Assembly (NCBI GenBank): GCA_017380575.1
Contig: JAFODS010000029.1
Coordinates: 1-64,000 of the forward strand
Direction: 5' to 3'
DNA length: 64,000 bases
Origin: Clostridia bacterium
Lineage (GTDB): Bacteria > Bacillota > Clostridia > Oscillospirales > Acutalibacteraceae
Part shown: positions 7,914 to 16,054 of the stretch, one piece after another
How the letters are laid out: each line of letters begins with the position of its first letter
Position numbering within the stretch: position 1 is the stretch's first letter
The notes under the pieces: model-generated
Database searches by the model: none
Told to the model about the DNA's origin: nothing
Seen by the model: only the letters and a program-made list of their open reading frames with translations
Translations under genes and position numbers: made by a program

Positions 7914-9062
7914 ATGAAAAATCTTTTTTACGGCATATATGCTTTTATGTTTAATATCTTTTGTTTCTTGCCGATGAAAAAGAACAAGGTTTCTTTTTTG
8001 TCTCCGCATAACGAAAGTTTTAACGACAGCCTTGGTGCTGTGCTTAATGAAGTCATAATGCGTGATGAATTCAGAATATGCAAGATTTCGTGCAAGGATC
8101 TTCAGATTGATAAATCTTCGGTAAGAAGTCTTATTATAAGCGCTCTTAAGGCTGTACGATTCTTTACGGTCAAAGCCTATCATCTTGCAACTTCACACTT
8201 TGTCTTTATGAATGACAACTTTATGCCGATGGCTAAGCTTAATTTTAAAAGAGAGACTGTAATAACTCAGCTCTGGCATGCGGAAGGTGCGTTCAAACGT
8301 TTTGGTATGCATATTGAACAGCCTGAAGAAATCCGCAATCTTGAAATTCAGGGTAACAACAAGCTTTCATATGTTGTATGTTCTTCTCAGGGAGTTGCCG
8401 ATATTTACTCGGAGGCCTTCGGTGTTCCACGCTACAAGGTGCTCCCGCTCGGTGCCCCGAGAATTGATGATTTTTTTAAAAAAGTGAACATTGAAAGACT
8501 CCGTTCTGATTTTGACAAGGAGTTTCCTGAGTGCAAAGGAAAGAAGCTTGTGCTGTATGCACCGACATTCCGTGACGACAGAGAGGATGACAAACATCTT
8601 CTTGACACGTTGGATATCTCTGCATTCAACGAACGCTTCGGCGACGAATACCGTTTGCTTGTAAGACTTCATCCACAGGTCAGAACAGGGGAGGCGGACC
8701 TTTCAGGTGCAACCGACGTTGGTGATTATAAGAAGCTTAATAATCTTATTCGACTTGCTGATGTGATGATAACGGATTATTCGTCAATCTGCATGGATTT
8801 TGCTTTTCTTGAGAAGCCGATTTATTTCTACGCTTTTGACCTTGAAAAGTATGTGTCTGACAGGTCATTTTATGAGGATTACGAGTCTTATGTTCCGGGA
8901 CCTGTTGCAAGGGATTTCCAGACTTTGCTTAATCTTCTTAACAATAATGTTGCTCAGTCTTATCAGCGAAGAATGTATGATTTTAAATTCTATAATTTCG
9001 GAGAACAGGACGGCAATGCCTCAAAAAGGGTAGTTGACAGAATTATTTACGACAAAGAATAA
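7914..9062 (+). CDS. CDP-glycerol:poly(glycerophosphate) glycerophosphotransferase family protein (TagB/TagF-like)
   Basis: A 382-residue Glyphos_transf-family enzyme. Homologues transfer glycerol- or ribitol-phosphate from CDP-activated donors to wall teichoic acid or related polymers. Seen are QLWHAEGAFKRFG (the conserved LWH motif, normally LWHG), VLYAPTFRDD, VRLHPQ and DVMITDYSSICMDF near the C-terminus, which forms the donor site. The frame is open from 7854, but that ATG has no SD and lies in a terminator-like hairpin, so I choose ATG 7914. It closes the polymer cluster. Confidence 0.87.
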   Translation: MKNLFYGIYAFMFNIFCFLPMKKNKVSFLSPHNESFNDSLGAVLNEVIMRDEFRICKISCKDLQIDKSSVRSLIISALKAVRFFTVKAYHLATSHFVFMNDNFMPMAKLNFKRETVITQLWHAEGAFKRFGMHIEQPEEIRNLEIQGNNKLSYVVCSSQGVADIYSEAFGVPRYKVLPLGAPRIDDFFKKVNIERLRSDFDKEFPECKGKKLVLYAPTFRDDREDDKHLLDTLDISAFNERFGDEYRLLVRLHPQVRTGEADLSGATDVGDYKKLNNLIRLADVMITDYSSICMDFAFLEKPIYFYAFDLEKYVSDRSFYEDYESYVPGPVARDFQTLLNLLNNNVAQSYQRRMYDFKFYNFGEQDGNASKRVVDRIIYDKE

Positions 9063-9095
9063 AGAAGATGCTATGACATCTTCTTTTCTTTTTGT
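9061..9095 (+). terminator. Terminator at the end of the lysS/surface-polymer cluster
   Basis: AAAGAAGATG (9061-9070) pairs with CATCTTCTTT (9077-9086) around a six-base loop. A T-rich tail follows. The stem overlaps the stop codon. Confidence 0.88.
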
Positions 9096-9179
9096 TTATA
9101 AAATCTGTTTATCAGAATGAATTAATTGAATGTTGTTATAATACTATTAGTGTGCCTGCTTTCTTAATGTATATGCTGT

Positions 9180-9191
9180 CAATATATTGTG
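9180..9191. repeat. Direct repeat copy 1, upstream of murA
   Basis: First copy of CAATATATTGTG. The second copy is at 9302-9313, a spacing of 122 bases start to start. The core is palindromic. Confidence 0.55.
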
Positions 9192-9301
9192 TTTATTGAT
9201 TTATTATAAGTTTTTTTGTACAATATGCTGAATTTTTAGCAAAAAAATATACCTCTGTAGCTATTTATACGATATACGGTTGTTGATTGATATATGATAT
9301 A

Positions 9302-9313
9302 CAATATATTGTG
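9302..9313. repeat. Direct repeat copy 2, upstream of murA
   Basis: Second copy of CAATATATTGTG, ending 44 bases before the murA -35 element. A repressor or activator site is conceivable, but the AT-rich context weakens the case. Confidence 0.55.
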
Positions 9314-9357
9314 CTTTCGGTGTGTAAAATTATATTTCTTACAAAACAAAAAATATG

Positions 9358-9386
9358 TTGCACTTGAGGATGAAAAATGGTATAAT
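9358..9386 (+). promoter_or_regulatory. murA promoter
   Basis: TTGCAC (9358-9363), a 17-base spacer and TATAAT (9381-9386). The leader of about 90 bases contains a weak ACCTG/CAGGT hairpin at 9404-9420. Confidence 0.85.
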
Positions 9387-9481
9387 TTCAAAGGTGTAAT
9401 TTAACCTGGTGTTTTCAGGTAAAAGTGTAAATTTCTTTATTGTTTATATATCAGAGTTTATCAGAATTGGGAGTGTACTTA

Positions 9482-10780
9482 ATGGATAAGATTTTCATTA
9501 ATGGCGGAAATCCTCTCCGTGGCGAAGTCACGATAAGCGGTGCAAAAAATGCCGCTGTCGCTATTCTTCCTGCAATCATTCTCGCACAGGATGTGTGCCG
9601 AGTTGAAAATATTCCTGCAATCAGCGATGTTGATATGATGATAAGAATTCTTCATCAGCTTGGTGCAAAAACAAAAAAGATTGACGACACTACTTATGAG
9701 ATTGATTCTTCAACAATCAACTCTTATGTTGTAACTCACGATATGACAAAGCATCTCAGAGCGTCTTACTACCTTATCGGTGCACTTCTTGCAAGGTTTG
9801 GCAGAGCAAAGGTTGCAATGCCCGGCGGATGCAACTTTGGCGTAAGACCTATTGACCAGCATATCAAGGGCTTCCAGCTTCTCGGTTCTGAAGTAAGCTT
9901 CAAAGAAAATGCTATGATTGATGTTGAAGCTCCCGAGCTTACAGGCGGACTTGTTTACTTTGATGTTGTTTCTGTTGGTGCTACAATCAACCTTATGCTT
10001 GCTGCAGTTAAGGCTAAGGGTCTTACAATTATCGAAAACGCTGCAAAAGAACCGCATATTGTTGACCTTGCAAACTTCCTTAACTCAATGGGTGCTGACG
10101 TAAGAGGTGCAGGTACTGATGTTATCAAAATCCGTGGCGTTGAGCAGATGCACGGATGCACATATTCAATTATTCCTGACCAGATTGAAGCAGGTACATT
10201 TATGGTTGCAGCTGTTGCAACAAAAGGCGAGGTTCTTATCAAGAATGTTATTCCGAAGCATCTTGAATCAATTACTGCAAAGCTTCTTCAGAGCGGTGCA
10301 ACAGTTGAAGAATATGACGATTCGGTTTTTGTCAAAGGTAACGGACGTCCGGGCAAGTGCAATGTAAAGACAATGCCTCATCCCGGTTTCCCGACGGATA
10401 TGCAGCCGCAGATTGCAACAATGCTTGCAATTGCCGACGGTACAAGCATTGTTTCTGAAGGTGTATGGGACAGCAGATTCCAGTATGTTGAACAGCTTTC
10501 AAGAATGGGTGCAAATATTTCCGTTAACGGTAAGGCTGCAACAATTGAGGGTGTCGAAACTCTTAACGGTTCTCCTGTTAAGGCTGATGACCTTCGTGCA
10601 GGTGCTGCAATGCTTATCGCAGGTCTTGTTGCAAAGGGTACAACATCTATCGAAAATATCGTTTATATCGATCGTGGTTATGATAATGTTGTCGGAAAAT
10701 TCCAGTCACTCGGAGCTGATATCTGGCGTGTAAATGATGTAGATTCGCCGAAAGCTCTTGACGATTCTGAGGCAGTATAA
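9482..10780 (+). CDS. murA: UDP-N-acetylglucosamine 1-carboxyvinyltransferase
   Basis: A 432-residue enzyme catalysing the first committed step of peptidoglycan synthesis, transfer of enolpyruvate from PEP to UDP-GlcNAc. The substrate Lys-Asn pair is in SGAKNAAV, and the catalytic Cys is present in PGGCNFGVRP, so the fosfomycin-target residue is retained. The typical C-terminal ERGYDN-like element appears as DRGYDNVVGKF. I start at ATG 9482 (MDKIF), eight bases after GGGAG, rather than the unsupported ATG at 9440. walJ follows 18 bases downstream. Confidence 0.96.
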   Translation: MDKIFINGGNPLRGEVTISGAKNAAVAILPAIILAQDVCRVENIPAISDVDMMIRILHQLGAKTKKIDDTTYEIDSSTINSYVVTHDMTKHLRASYYLIGALLARFGRAKVAMPGGCNFGVRPIDQHIKGFQLLGSEVSFKENAMIDVEAPELTGGLVYFDVVSVGATINLMLAAVKAKGLTIIENAAKEPHIVDLANFLNSMGADVRGAGTDVIKIRGVEQMHGCTYSIIPDQIEAGTFMVAAVATKGEVLIKNVIPKHLESITAKLLQSGATVEEYDDSVFVKGNGRPGKCNVKTMPHPGFPTDMQPQIATMLAIADGTSIVSEGVWDSRFQYVEQLSRMGANISVNGKAATIEGVETLNGSPVKADDLRAGAAMLIAGLVAKGTTSIENIVYIDRGYDNVVGKFQSLGADIWRVNDVDSPKALDDSEAV

Positions 10781-10798
10781 AATTTACTGAGGTGCAAA

Positions 10799-11587
10799 AT
10801 GGCGCGTTTTTCTTCACTTTTTTCATCCAGCAGCGGAAACTGTTCTTACATCGGTTCCGCGAAGGGCGGAATACTTATTGATGCGGGAGCAAGCGCCAAA
10901 CAAATCAATCTGAAACTTGATTGCATTGGTGTCAACCCCGTTGACATCGGTGCAATTTTTGTTACTCACGAACATTCAGATCATGTACGCGGTTTGCGTG
11001 TTTTTGCTTCCAAACATAAAATTCCTGTTTATGCAACTCAGGGTACGGTTGATGCTCTGATCAGCTCAGGAGTAGCGAACGGTAGCTTTGAAATCAATCC
11101 TGTCGACTGTGAGGGTATTGAGGTTAACGGACAGTTTATTGTTCCGTTCAGGACATCTCACGACTCTGCACAGAGTTGCGGTTTTGTTGTTTCAACTACA
11201 GATGACCGTAAGATTGCAGTTGCAACAGATACAGGTTATGTAACGGAAGAAACAAAGGCAGCTGTTAAAGGCTGCGACCTTATTCTTGCTGAGTCAAATC
11301 ACGATATAGGTATGGTCAGAAACGGTATTTATCCTTACATGCTTAAAAGGCGTATCCTTTCCGATGTCGGACATTTATCCAATATCGATTGTAGTAATTT
11401 TGTTACTGATCTTGTTAAAAACGGTACGACCAGGATTGTTCTCGGTCATCTCAGTAAAGAGAATAATATACCTGAATTGGCTTTTCAGACTTCAAAATCT
11501 GCTCTTGACTGTGCAGGGGCTGTACAGTTCAGGGATTACATATTATCGGTCGCAGGTGACAGCGAAATAGAAACGGTGGTGTTGTAA
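10799..11587 (+). CDS. walJ: MBL-fold metallohydrolase WalJ/YycJ
   Basis: A 262-residue metallo-beta-lactamase-fold protein. The N-terminal SSSSGNCSYI and the metal-binding THEHSDHVRGL motif identify the YycJ/WalJ family. Further ligands are in the ATDTGYV and VLGHLSKENN segments. WalJ in Firmicutes is linked to the WalRK cell-wall regulon and to coordination of replication with division, and a nuclease role has also been proposed. Here it sits behind murA and overlaps rlmH by one base, without walRK nearby. Confidence 0.9.
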   Translation: MARFSSLFSSSSGNCSYIGSAKGGILIDAGASAKQINLKLDCIGVNPVDIGAIFVTHEHSDHVRGLRVFASKHKIPVYATQGTVDALISSGVANGSFEINPVDCEGIEVNGQFIVPFRTSHDSAQSCGFVVSTTDDRKIAVATDTGYVTEETKAAVKGCDLILAESNHDIGMVRNGIYPYMLKRRILSDVGHLSNIDCSNFVTDLVKNGTTRIVLGHLSKENNIPELAFQTSKSALDCAGAVQFRDYILSVAGDSEIETVVL

Positions 11588-12069
11588 TGCAGACGGTTAC
11601 AATAATCTGTGAAGGCAAGCTGAAGGAAAAGTATCTTCGTGATGCTTGCGCTGAATACTCAAAAAGATTATCGGCATATTGTAAGCTTAACGTTATTGAA
11701 CTTAATCCACACAGAATTTCTGAAAATCCCTCTGCAGGGGAAATTGATGCGGTACTTGAAGCTGAGGCAAAAGAAATTCTTTCAAAAATTCCCAATACGG
11801 CAAAGGTTTATGCAATGTGCATTGAAGGTAAACAGATGCCGTCGGAAAAGCTTGCCAAGGAGATTTCATCCTGTGCAGTTCAGGGCTTTAACAACATTGT
11901 TTTTATAATCGGCGGTTCGCACGGACTCAGCGATTCTGTTAAAAAAAGAGCGGATTTCAAGCTTTCAATGTCTGAAATGACCTTCCCGCATCAGCTTGCA
12001 AGGGTTATGCTTCTTGAACAGATTTACAGAGCATATCAGATTGCAAACGGCGGAAAATATCATAAATAA
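11587..12069 (+). CDS. rlmH: 23S rRNA (pseudouridine1915-N3)-methyltransferase RlmH
   Basis: A 160-residue SPOUT-class methyltransferase that modifies pseudouridine 1915 in helix 69 of 23S rRNA. The deep-knot motif FIIGGSHGLS and the C-terminal MTFPHQLARVMLLEQIYRA with GGKYHK are diagnostic, and length matches the family. Its ATG overlaps the walJ stop (TAATG), implying translational coupling. WalJ-RlmH adjacency is common in Firmicutes. Confidence 0.96.
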   Translation: MQTVTIICEGKLKEKYLRDACAEYSKRLSAYCKLNVIELNPHRISENPSAGEIDAVLEAEAKEILSKIPNTAKVYAMCIEGKQMPSEKLAKEISSCAVQGFNNIVFIIGGSHGLSDSVKKRADFKLSMSEMTFPHQLARVMLLEQIYRAYQIANGGKYHK

Positions 12070-12105
12070 AATGCTTGTACATCGTTTATGATGTACAAGC
12101 ATTTT
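12068..12105. terminator. Bidirectional terminator between rlmH and the CapA-like gene
   Basis: A 16-bp perfect stem (12068-12083 with 12090-12105) closes a six-base loop. A runs precede it and T runs follow it, so it can serve both convergent genes. Confidence 0.93.
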
Positions 12106-13365
12106 TTAGTTACTGTAATTTGTTTTAAGCTTATCTCCGAACATATTCGTATAGAATTCATTGATATAGCTGAAGGTGAATGAAGTGCTTTCAACACCGT
12201 GTTGAGAGGCAAGCTCCTCGTTATATTCAGCCAAAGGAATGATTCTGACGTTTTTAAATCCGCTGTTATAATGGGTTAATGTAGGGATAAGATGTACAGA
12301 TGATACTGCTGTTTTACCTGTTGAAAAGTCTTTCTCAAAAGTAATATCAGCAATTCCTGCAAGCATATTGTTTTTCTTATTCTGGCAGGAGATTATATTG
12401 CCGAGCGACCATATAACAAGTGCATCTTCACCGTCACCGTTGGGCATAAATTCAATCGGCTGAAGTACGTGAGGTCCAGTTCCGATAATTACATCAGCAC
12501 CAAATTCAAGGAGCTTCGCGGTGATTTCCTTCTGTGATTTGTCGGGAGTTGTTATGTCCTCAGTCTGCCAATGCATTGAAACACATACAACATCGGAAAC
12601 AGCTTTGGCATTGTCAATCATCTGCTTCATTGTTGCATAAATTTCTTCCTGCGAATACCTTGTATCAGTAAGATATACAAGCCCAAGGTCAGAATCCTTA
12701 GGCACAACAAGACCGTTAAGGAATTCCGTGAAGCCGACAAACGAGAGCTTGATGCCGTTAACTTCTCTTATCTGAGGTTTAAGCATTTCCTCCCGTGTTT
12801 CGTAAAGACCTGTAAGAAGAATGTTTTCCTTTGATTTAAAAAGCTCAATATCGTTAAGAGCACCTGAAACCTTCTTGTCCATTGTATGATTTGTTGACTG
12901 GTTGAAAACATCAAAGCCGACATCGATCATTTCGTCAAGTAACTGCTCAGGTGAATTGAAAAGCGGATATGACGACGGTTCGCTTTCAGGGTCAATGATT
13001 GTTTCCTGATTAATAAATGCAAGGTCAGATAATGCAATAATATCGCGGATTTCATTGTAGGAATAACTGAAATCATATCCGTTACCGTCAGCTCTTTCAT
13101 TTGCCTGTTTGTAAATGCTGCGGTGAATAAGGTTGTCACCGGCACACATAAGGCGCGCTGTCTGTTTTCCGTTATTCTGTGCTGAACCGTCAGAATCTTG
13201 TTCATCTTTTCCGTCAACAATACTGTTACTGAAAACCGAGCCGTTATTCATCCGTGAATTGTCAATGATTATTATCATTGAGCTGAGCACTATTGCAAGG
13301 CAAAGAATGCAGTTCACAACAAGAAATGCAATTTTGCCGGAGGTCCATTTATGAGTGTCCTTCAT
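12106..13365 (-). CDS. CapA family protein (PGA_cap metallophosphatase-like)
   Basis: A 419-residue membrane-anchored protein. Residues 9-33 form a single TM segment, followed by a Ser/Asn-rich linker and a calcineurin-like PGA_cap domain: MCAGDNLIHR, FNQSTNHTMDK, VSMHWQTED and GTGPHVLQP supply the metal ligands. CapA proteins are associated with poly-gamma-glutamate capsule export. Without capB/capC nearby, the substrate here is unknown. The gene follows a membrane protein on the same strand by 35 bases and probably shares its transcript. Confidence 0.87.
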   Translation of the reverse strand: MKDTHKWTSGKIAFLVVNCILCLAIVLSSMIIIIDNSRMNNGSVFSNSIVDGKDEQDSDGSAQNNGKQTARLMCAGDNLIHRSIYKQANERADGNGYDFSYSYNEIRDIIALSDLAFINQETIIDPESEPSSYPLFNSPEQLLDEMIDVGFDVFNQSTNHTMDKKVSGALNDIELFKSKENILLTGLYETREEMLKPQIREVNGIKLSFVGFTEFLNGLVVPKDSDLGLVYLTDTRYSQEEIYATMKQMIDNAKAVSDVVCVSMHWQTEDITTPDKSQKEITAKLLEFGADVIIGTGPHVLQPIEFMPNGDGEDALVIWSLGNIISCQNKKNNMLAGIADITFEKDFSTGKTAVSSVHLIPTLTHYNSGFKNVRIIPLAEYNEELASQHGVESTSFTFSYINEFYTNMFGDKLKTNYSN

Positions 13366-13400
13366 TTTTTCATCTCCGTTTTTGTTTTCACGTAATTATA

Positions 13401-14180
13401 TCATACAATAAGTTGCTTTGCAATAATTGTTCTGCTTTGTTTATAGTGAGGATAAACGAAAAATACAGGTAAAATAAGTAAACAGGCGAGGATATGCGGT
13501 AAAAAACTAAGTTTGAATTTTACTACTGTAAAAATGTGTCCCTCAAGCAGATTTATACTTTGTTTAATACATTGAACAATCCCGATATCAGGATTTGATA
13601 CCAGAAGATAATTTGCAAGAAAATAACGCTGAATTATGATAAAACGGAATGTAAATCCGATAACGGACAGTATCAAAGCTCCGATACAAAGCGAAATAAA
13701 CAGGTATAACTCAATACCTCCGCTGAAAGCTGTTGCAATAATAACAAAAACCACCGCAATAACAGGTATAAAAAATATAATTGTCCAAAAAGTCTTTAAT
13801 GTGAACAATATAAAATGAAGTCCTGCAGCCTTTAAGGAAAGTGTCGGCTTCATCCAGTACATAAAACGTCTGAAACAGTATTTTTTTCTTTCTGCTCTGC
13901 CACTGTATAGAGCTTCTTCTCCCGTTGTTACCGCACAGAAAAACACATAGGCAAGAATACCTGCAGAAATGAAATACAGGCATCTTCCGCCACGAAGAGC
14001 CAACAAATAATTACCGGATAAATTGTCGTTGATATAAGCTCCGGTAACTTCTTTAAACAGATAGGTTATCACAGTTATAATAACAGTAATTAAAAGAGCA
14101 GAAAAAGGAATCAATATTGATTTAATATATTTATTTTTGTTGTTAGTTAAAGCAGTTTTTTGTATTTCATTAAAAAGCAT
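13401..14180 (-). CDS. Multi-pass membrane protein, DUF975-like
   Basis: A 259-residue membrane protein with about five hydrophobic segments (about residues 22-45, 69-88, 115-150, 155-180, 227-245). The motif order RYFLANYLLV, then CIKQSINLLEGH, then KLSFL resembles the C-terminal half of DUF975 membrane proteins (Tyr-rich helix, Ser-Lys-Gly loop, LSF). I recognise no enzymatic motif. GGTGAT precedes the ATG. It is upstream of and probably co-transcribed with the CapA-like gene. The function is unknown. Confidence 0.6.
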   Translation of the reverse strand: MLFNEIQKTALTNNKNKYIKSILIPFSALLITVIITVITYLFKEVTGAYINDNLSGNYLLALRGGRCLYFISAGILAYVFFCAVTTGEEALYSGRAERKKYCFRRFMYWMKPTLSLKAAGLHFILFTLKTFWTIIFFIPVIAVVFVIIATAFSGGIELYLFISLCIGALILSVIGFTFRFIIIQRYFLANYLLVSNPDIGIVQCIKQSINLLEGHIFTVVKFKLSFLPHILACLLILPVFFVYPHYKQSRTIIAKQLIV

Positions 14181-14223
14181 AATATCACCAAGGGAATGAT
14201 TGGCCTTTCAGCACAGAAATATT

Positions 14224-14253
14224 CAAGGCGGCACAGAAAACTGCACCGCCTTG
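14224..14253 (-). terminator. Terminator hairpin after the TSCPD gene
   Basis: CAAGGCGG (14224-14231) pairs with CCGCCTTG (14246-14253), with an inner CAG/CTG helix. On the minus strand it follows the TSCPD stop. The T tail is weak. Confidence 0.65.
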
Positions 14254-14267
14254 ATGTAAATTGTAAA

Positions 14268-14516
14268 TTATTTGTTTGCTGCCTGTGCGATTGCCTGAGC
14301 GAGCTGATCGGGACAGGATGTGCTTTTGAAACCGCAGGTAATACCTGAAAGCTTTTCTATAACCTCTTCAACTGTCATTCCGTCTACGAGCTTTGCAATA
14401 CCTTTAAGGTTACCGTTACAACCGCCGTAAAAGCTTACGTTTGAAACTATATTGTCGTTAATATCAAATGTAATCTGACTTGCACAAGTGCCTCTTGTTC
14501 TGTAAGTATATGTCAT
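14268..14516 (-). CDS. TSCPD domain protein, TIGR03905-type (four-cysteine)
   Basis: An 82-residue protein carrying four conserved cysteines in GTCAS, GGCNGN, ITCGF and the eponymous TSCPDQL. The TSCPD domain also forms the C-terminal part of some B12-dependent ribonucleotide reductases, where the cysteines are proposed to bind metal. The stand-alone form is uncharacterised. I start at 14516 (MTYTY), behind AGGAGGT, rather than at the longer frame beginning at 14579, which would read across its promoter. It has its own promoter and hairpin. Confidence 0.85.
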   Translation of the reverse strand: MTYTYRTRGTCASQITFDINDNIVSNVSFYGGCNGNLKGIAKLVDGMTVEEVIEKLSGITCGFKSTSCPDQLAQAIAQAANK

Positions 14517-14550
14517 ATTAAAACCTCCTGTTTCTGTTATTTCCTTGAAT

Positions 14551-14579
14551 ATCTTAATGTAATTACAAGTGTTTGTCAA
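14551..14579 (-). promoter_or_regulatory. Promoter of the TSCPD gene
   Basis: Minus-strand TTGACA (14574-14579), a 17-base spacer and TAAGAT (14551-14556). The -35 element overlaps the stop codon of the upstream small gene. Confidence 0.8.
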
Positions 14580-14866
14580 GTCATAATATAAAGCAAAGCA
14601 AAAATAAGTATTTTGTCGCCGCCGTCTTTTGAAAGCAGAAGAATAAGTGCAAGTATCAGCGAAAAATCGTTACTTTTGTTGCTTGATGAATCGGAAGCGA
14701 ATATGCTTTTTATACCTTGGTTACGGTTGTAAGTGCTACGCTTATTATTGGCACAGTTATCGGAATTATAATCATTTTTATAAATATGGTTAATATCAGA
14801 AATTTCTGCCATTCGCTTCATTTCACGGAGATATTCTGTTGCCTTGTCAAACTCCTGCTGTTGCAC
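14576..14866 (-). CDS. Small protein with hydrophobic C-terminus, unrecognised
   Basis: A 96-residue product starting with GTG at 14866 behind GGGTG. The N-terminal third is a charged helix (EYLREMKRMAEI), the middle is Asn/Ser-rich and low-complexity, and the C-terminus has two short hydrophobic stretches separated by SKDGGDK. This could be a hairpin membrane anchor or a membrane-surface peptide. It is the last of three adjacent small genes on this strand, which suggests an operon. I do not recognise the family. Confidence 0.6.
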   Translation of the reverse strand: MQQQEFDKATEYLREMKRMAEISDINHIYKNDYNSDNCANNKRSTYNRNQGIKSIFASDSSSNKSNDFSLILALILLLSKDGGDKILIFALLYIMT

Positions 14867-14878
14867 TCAATCACACCC

Positions 14879-15244
14879 TTAAAACTTATCTTTCAGTTCT
14901 GCAATCATCGGCATAATCTCAAGTAATTTTAAAATCTGCATTGCTTCATCAGCTTTTTTCTGCCTTTCTCGGCTGAGATTAGGTTTCAACGCTTCAATCA
15001 GTCTGCATCTTTTTCCTGAATCTGAATTCATAAGCGACATTATTCGGCCTATATTAGAAATCATATCGGGATTAAAAGATGAAAAGTTATTTGTGCCGAA
15101 AATAGGATTTGTATCTTTATGTGAATTATCAGTATTTTTTTCGTTGTTAAAGTCGTTGCCGAAAATTGCCTGTGCTGTTTCTTTCAGCGACTGAATATCG
15201 TCGGGTGTAAGAGATGCAATAATATCATTTAAGTTTTCCATCAT
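14879..15244 (-). CDS. Small hypothetical protein, middle gene of a three-gene cluster
   Basis: A 121-residue soluble, charged protein. Residues 1-27 read like a short helical domain (LTPDDIQSLKETAQAIFG), the middle is Asn-rich, and the C-terminal half is helical with SGKRCRLIEALKPNLS and a Lys-rich end. No signal peptide or catalytic motif is visible. Its 5' end overlaps the preceding gene by 20 bases, a sign of coupled translation. The family is not recognised. Confidence 0.6.
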   Translation of the reverse strand: MMENLNDIIASLTPDDIQSLKETAQAIFGNDFNNEKNTDNSHKDTNPIFGTNNFSSFNPDMISNIGRIMSLMNSDSGKRCRLIEALKPNLSRERQKKADEAMQILKLLEIMPMIAELKDKF

Positions 15245-15461
15245 TTTTACCGTTTATCTTTTCAATAATCTGACGTGCGGCACTTGAATTAAGAATTGCA
15301 TCAATTTTACTTCTGTCGGCAAGTATTTTATCAAGCTCGGCTTGTTCATTGTTATTAAGGCCTGATCTGATTTTATCTGCTGTCTGTTTCTTCTCGGTAT
15401 TATCTGCGTTTTTCATAAGATTCATAAAAGCTGATAAATCAAATTGTTTGTTGTTTCTCAT
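15225..15461 (-). CDS. Small hypothetical protein, first gene of a three-gene cluster
   Basis: A 78-residue Lys/Asn-rich helical protein (FDLSAFMNLMKNAD, then DKILADRSKIDAIL and SSAARQIIEKING). GGAG stands 10 bases before ATG. Its tail overlaps the next small gene by 20 bases. The Asn/Lys-rich composition matches its neighbour, so the two may be related in function. The family is not recognised. Confidence 0.6.
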   Translation of the reverse strand: MRNNKQFDLSAFMNLMKNADNTEKKQTADKIRSGLNNNEQAELDKILADRSKIDAILNSSAARQIIEKINGKNDGKLK

Positions 15462-15534
15462 TTACAACCACACTCCGATGATATATAATGTATATAGTAT
15501 ATTTAATATATATTAATATTTAGGGGGTTTATGT

Positions 15535-15993
15535 TTGCGTATTTTGGTTATTTCTGACTCTCACGGTGATCCTTACGCCGTGAAGCAAGCTGTTGATGAA
15601 CAGCCTACAGCAAAAATTCTTTTTTACCTCGGTGACGGTGAACATGACCTTTCACTGATTGAAGGAAGACAGAATATTTATATTCATAAGGTCAAGGGCA
15701 ACTGTGATTACGGCAGTACACTCCCGAGTTATGTTGTTGATGAAGTCGACGGTGTAAGGATTTATGCAACACACGGTTATGTTGAAAGAGTAAAATACGG
15801 TAAAACTCTTTTAAGGCAGTATGCCGCTGACAATAAAGCCACTATTGCATTATATGGTCATACACACGTTGCTGACACAACTTATGACGACGGAATCTGG
15901 CTTGTAAACCCCGGCAGTATAAGAATGGGTGAGTATGCAGTGATTGATATAACACCGAAAGGAATTATGCCTATTCTTTTAAAATTAAAATGA
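15535..15993 (+). CDS. YfcE/MJ0936-type metallophosphoesterase
   Basis: A 152-residue phosphodiesterase of the calcineurin-like YfcE family. All metal-site motifs are present in order: SDSHGD (residue 7), LGDGEHD, GNCDYG, THGYVERV and GHTHVA, then NPGSIR. Homologues hydrolyse phosphodiesters with Mn. The start is a TTG at 15535, seven bases after a GGGGG SD. The nearby ATG at 15531 is out of frame. It is divergent from the three small genes. Confidence 0.9.
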   Translation: MRILVISDSHGDPYAVKQAVDEQPTAKILFYLGDGEHDLSLIEGRQNIYIHKVKGNCDYGSTLPSYVVDEVDGVRIYATHGYVERVKYGKTLLRQYAADNKATIALYGHTHVADTTYDDGIWLVNPGSIRMGEYAVIDITPKGIMPILLKLK

Positions 15994-16003
15994 CAGTAAT
16001 AAA

Positions 16004-16046
16004 CCCCCGTATTTCAGCATAGTTTAAAATAGCTGAATTACGGAGG
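16004..16046 (+). promoter_or_regulatory. Hairpin that pairs with the Shine-Dalgarno of the DUF4830 gene
   Basis: CCGTATTTCAGC (16007-16018) pairs with GCTGAATTACGG (16032-16043) with one T-T mismatch. The helix can extend through 16004-16005 with 16045-16046, which covers the GGAGG of the next gene. It may act as a translational switch or simply end the upstream transcript. The tail (TTAATTTT) is a poor terminator. Confidence 0.55.
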
Positions 16047-16054
16047 TTAATTTT

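Larger units (their letters stand above)
9096..9357. other. AT-rich non-coding gap before murA
   Basis: No gene is supported here. The stretch is very AT-rich and contains the 12-base sequence CAATATATTGTG twice in direct orientation (9180-9191 and 9302-9313), each centred on the palindrome CAATATATTG. A protein-binding site or curved promoter-upstream DNA is possible. The murA promoter follows immediately. Confidence 0.6.
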
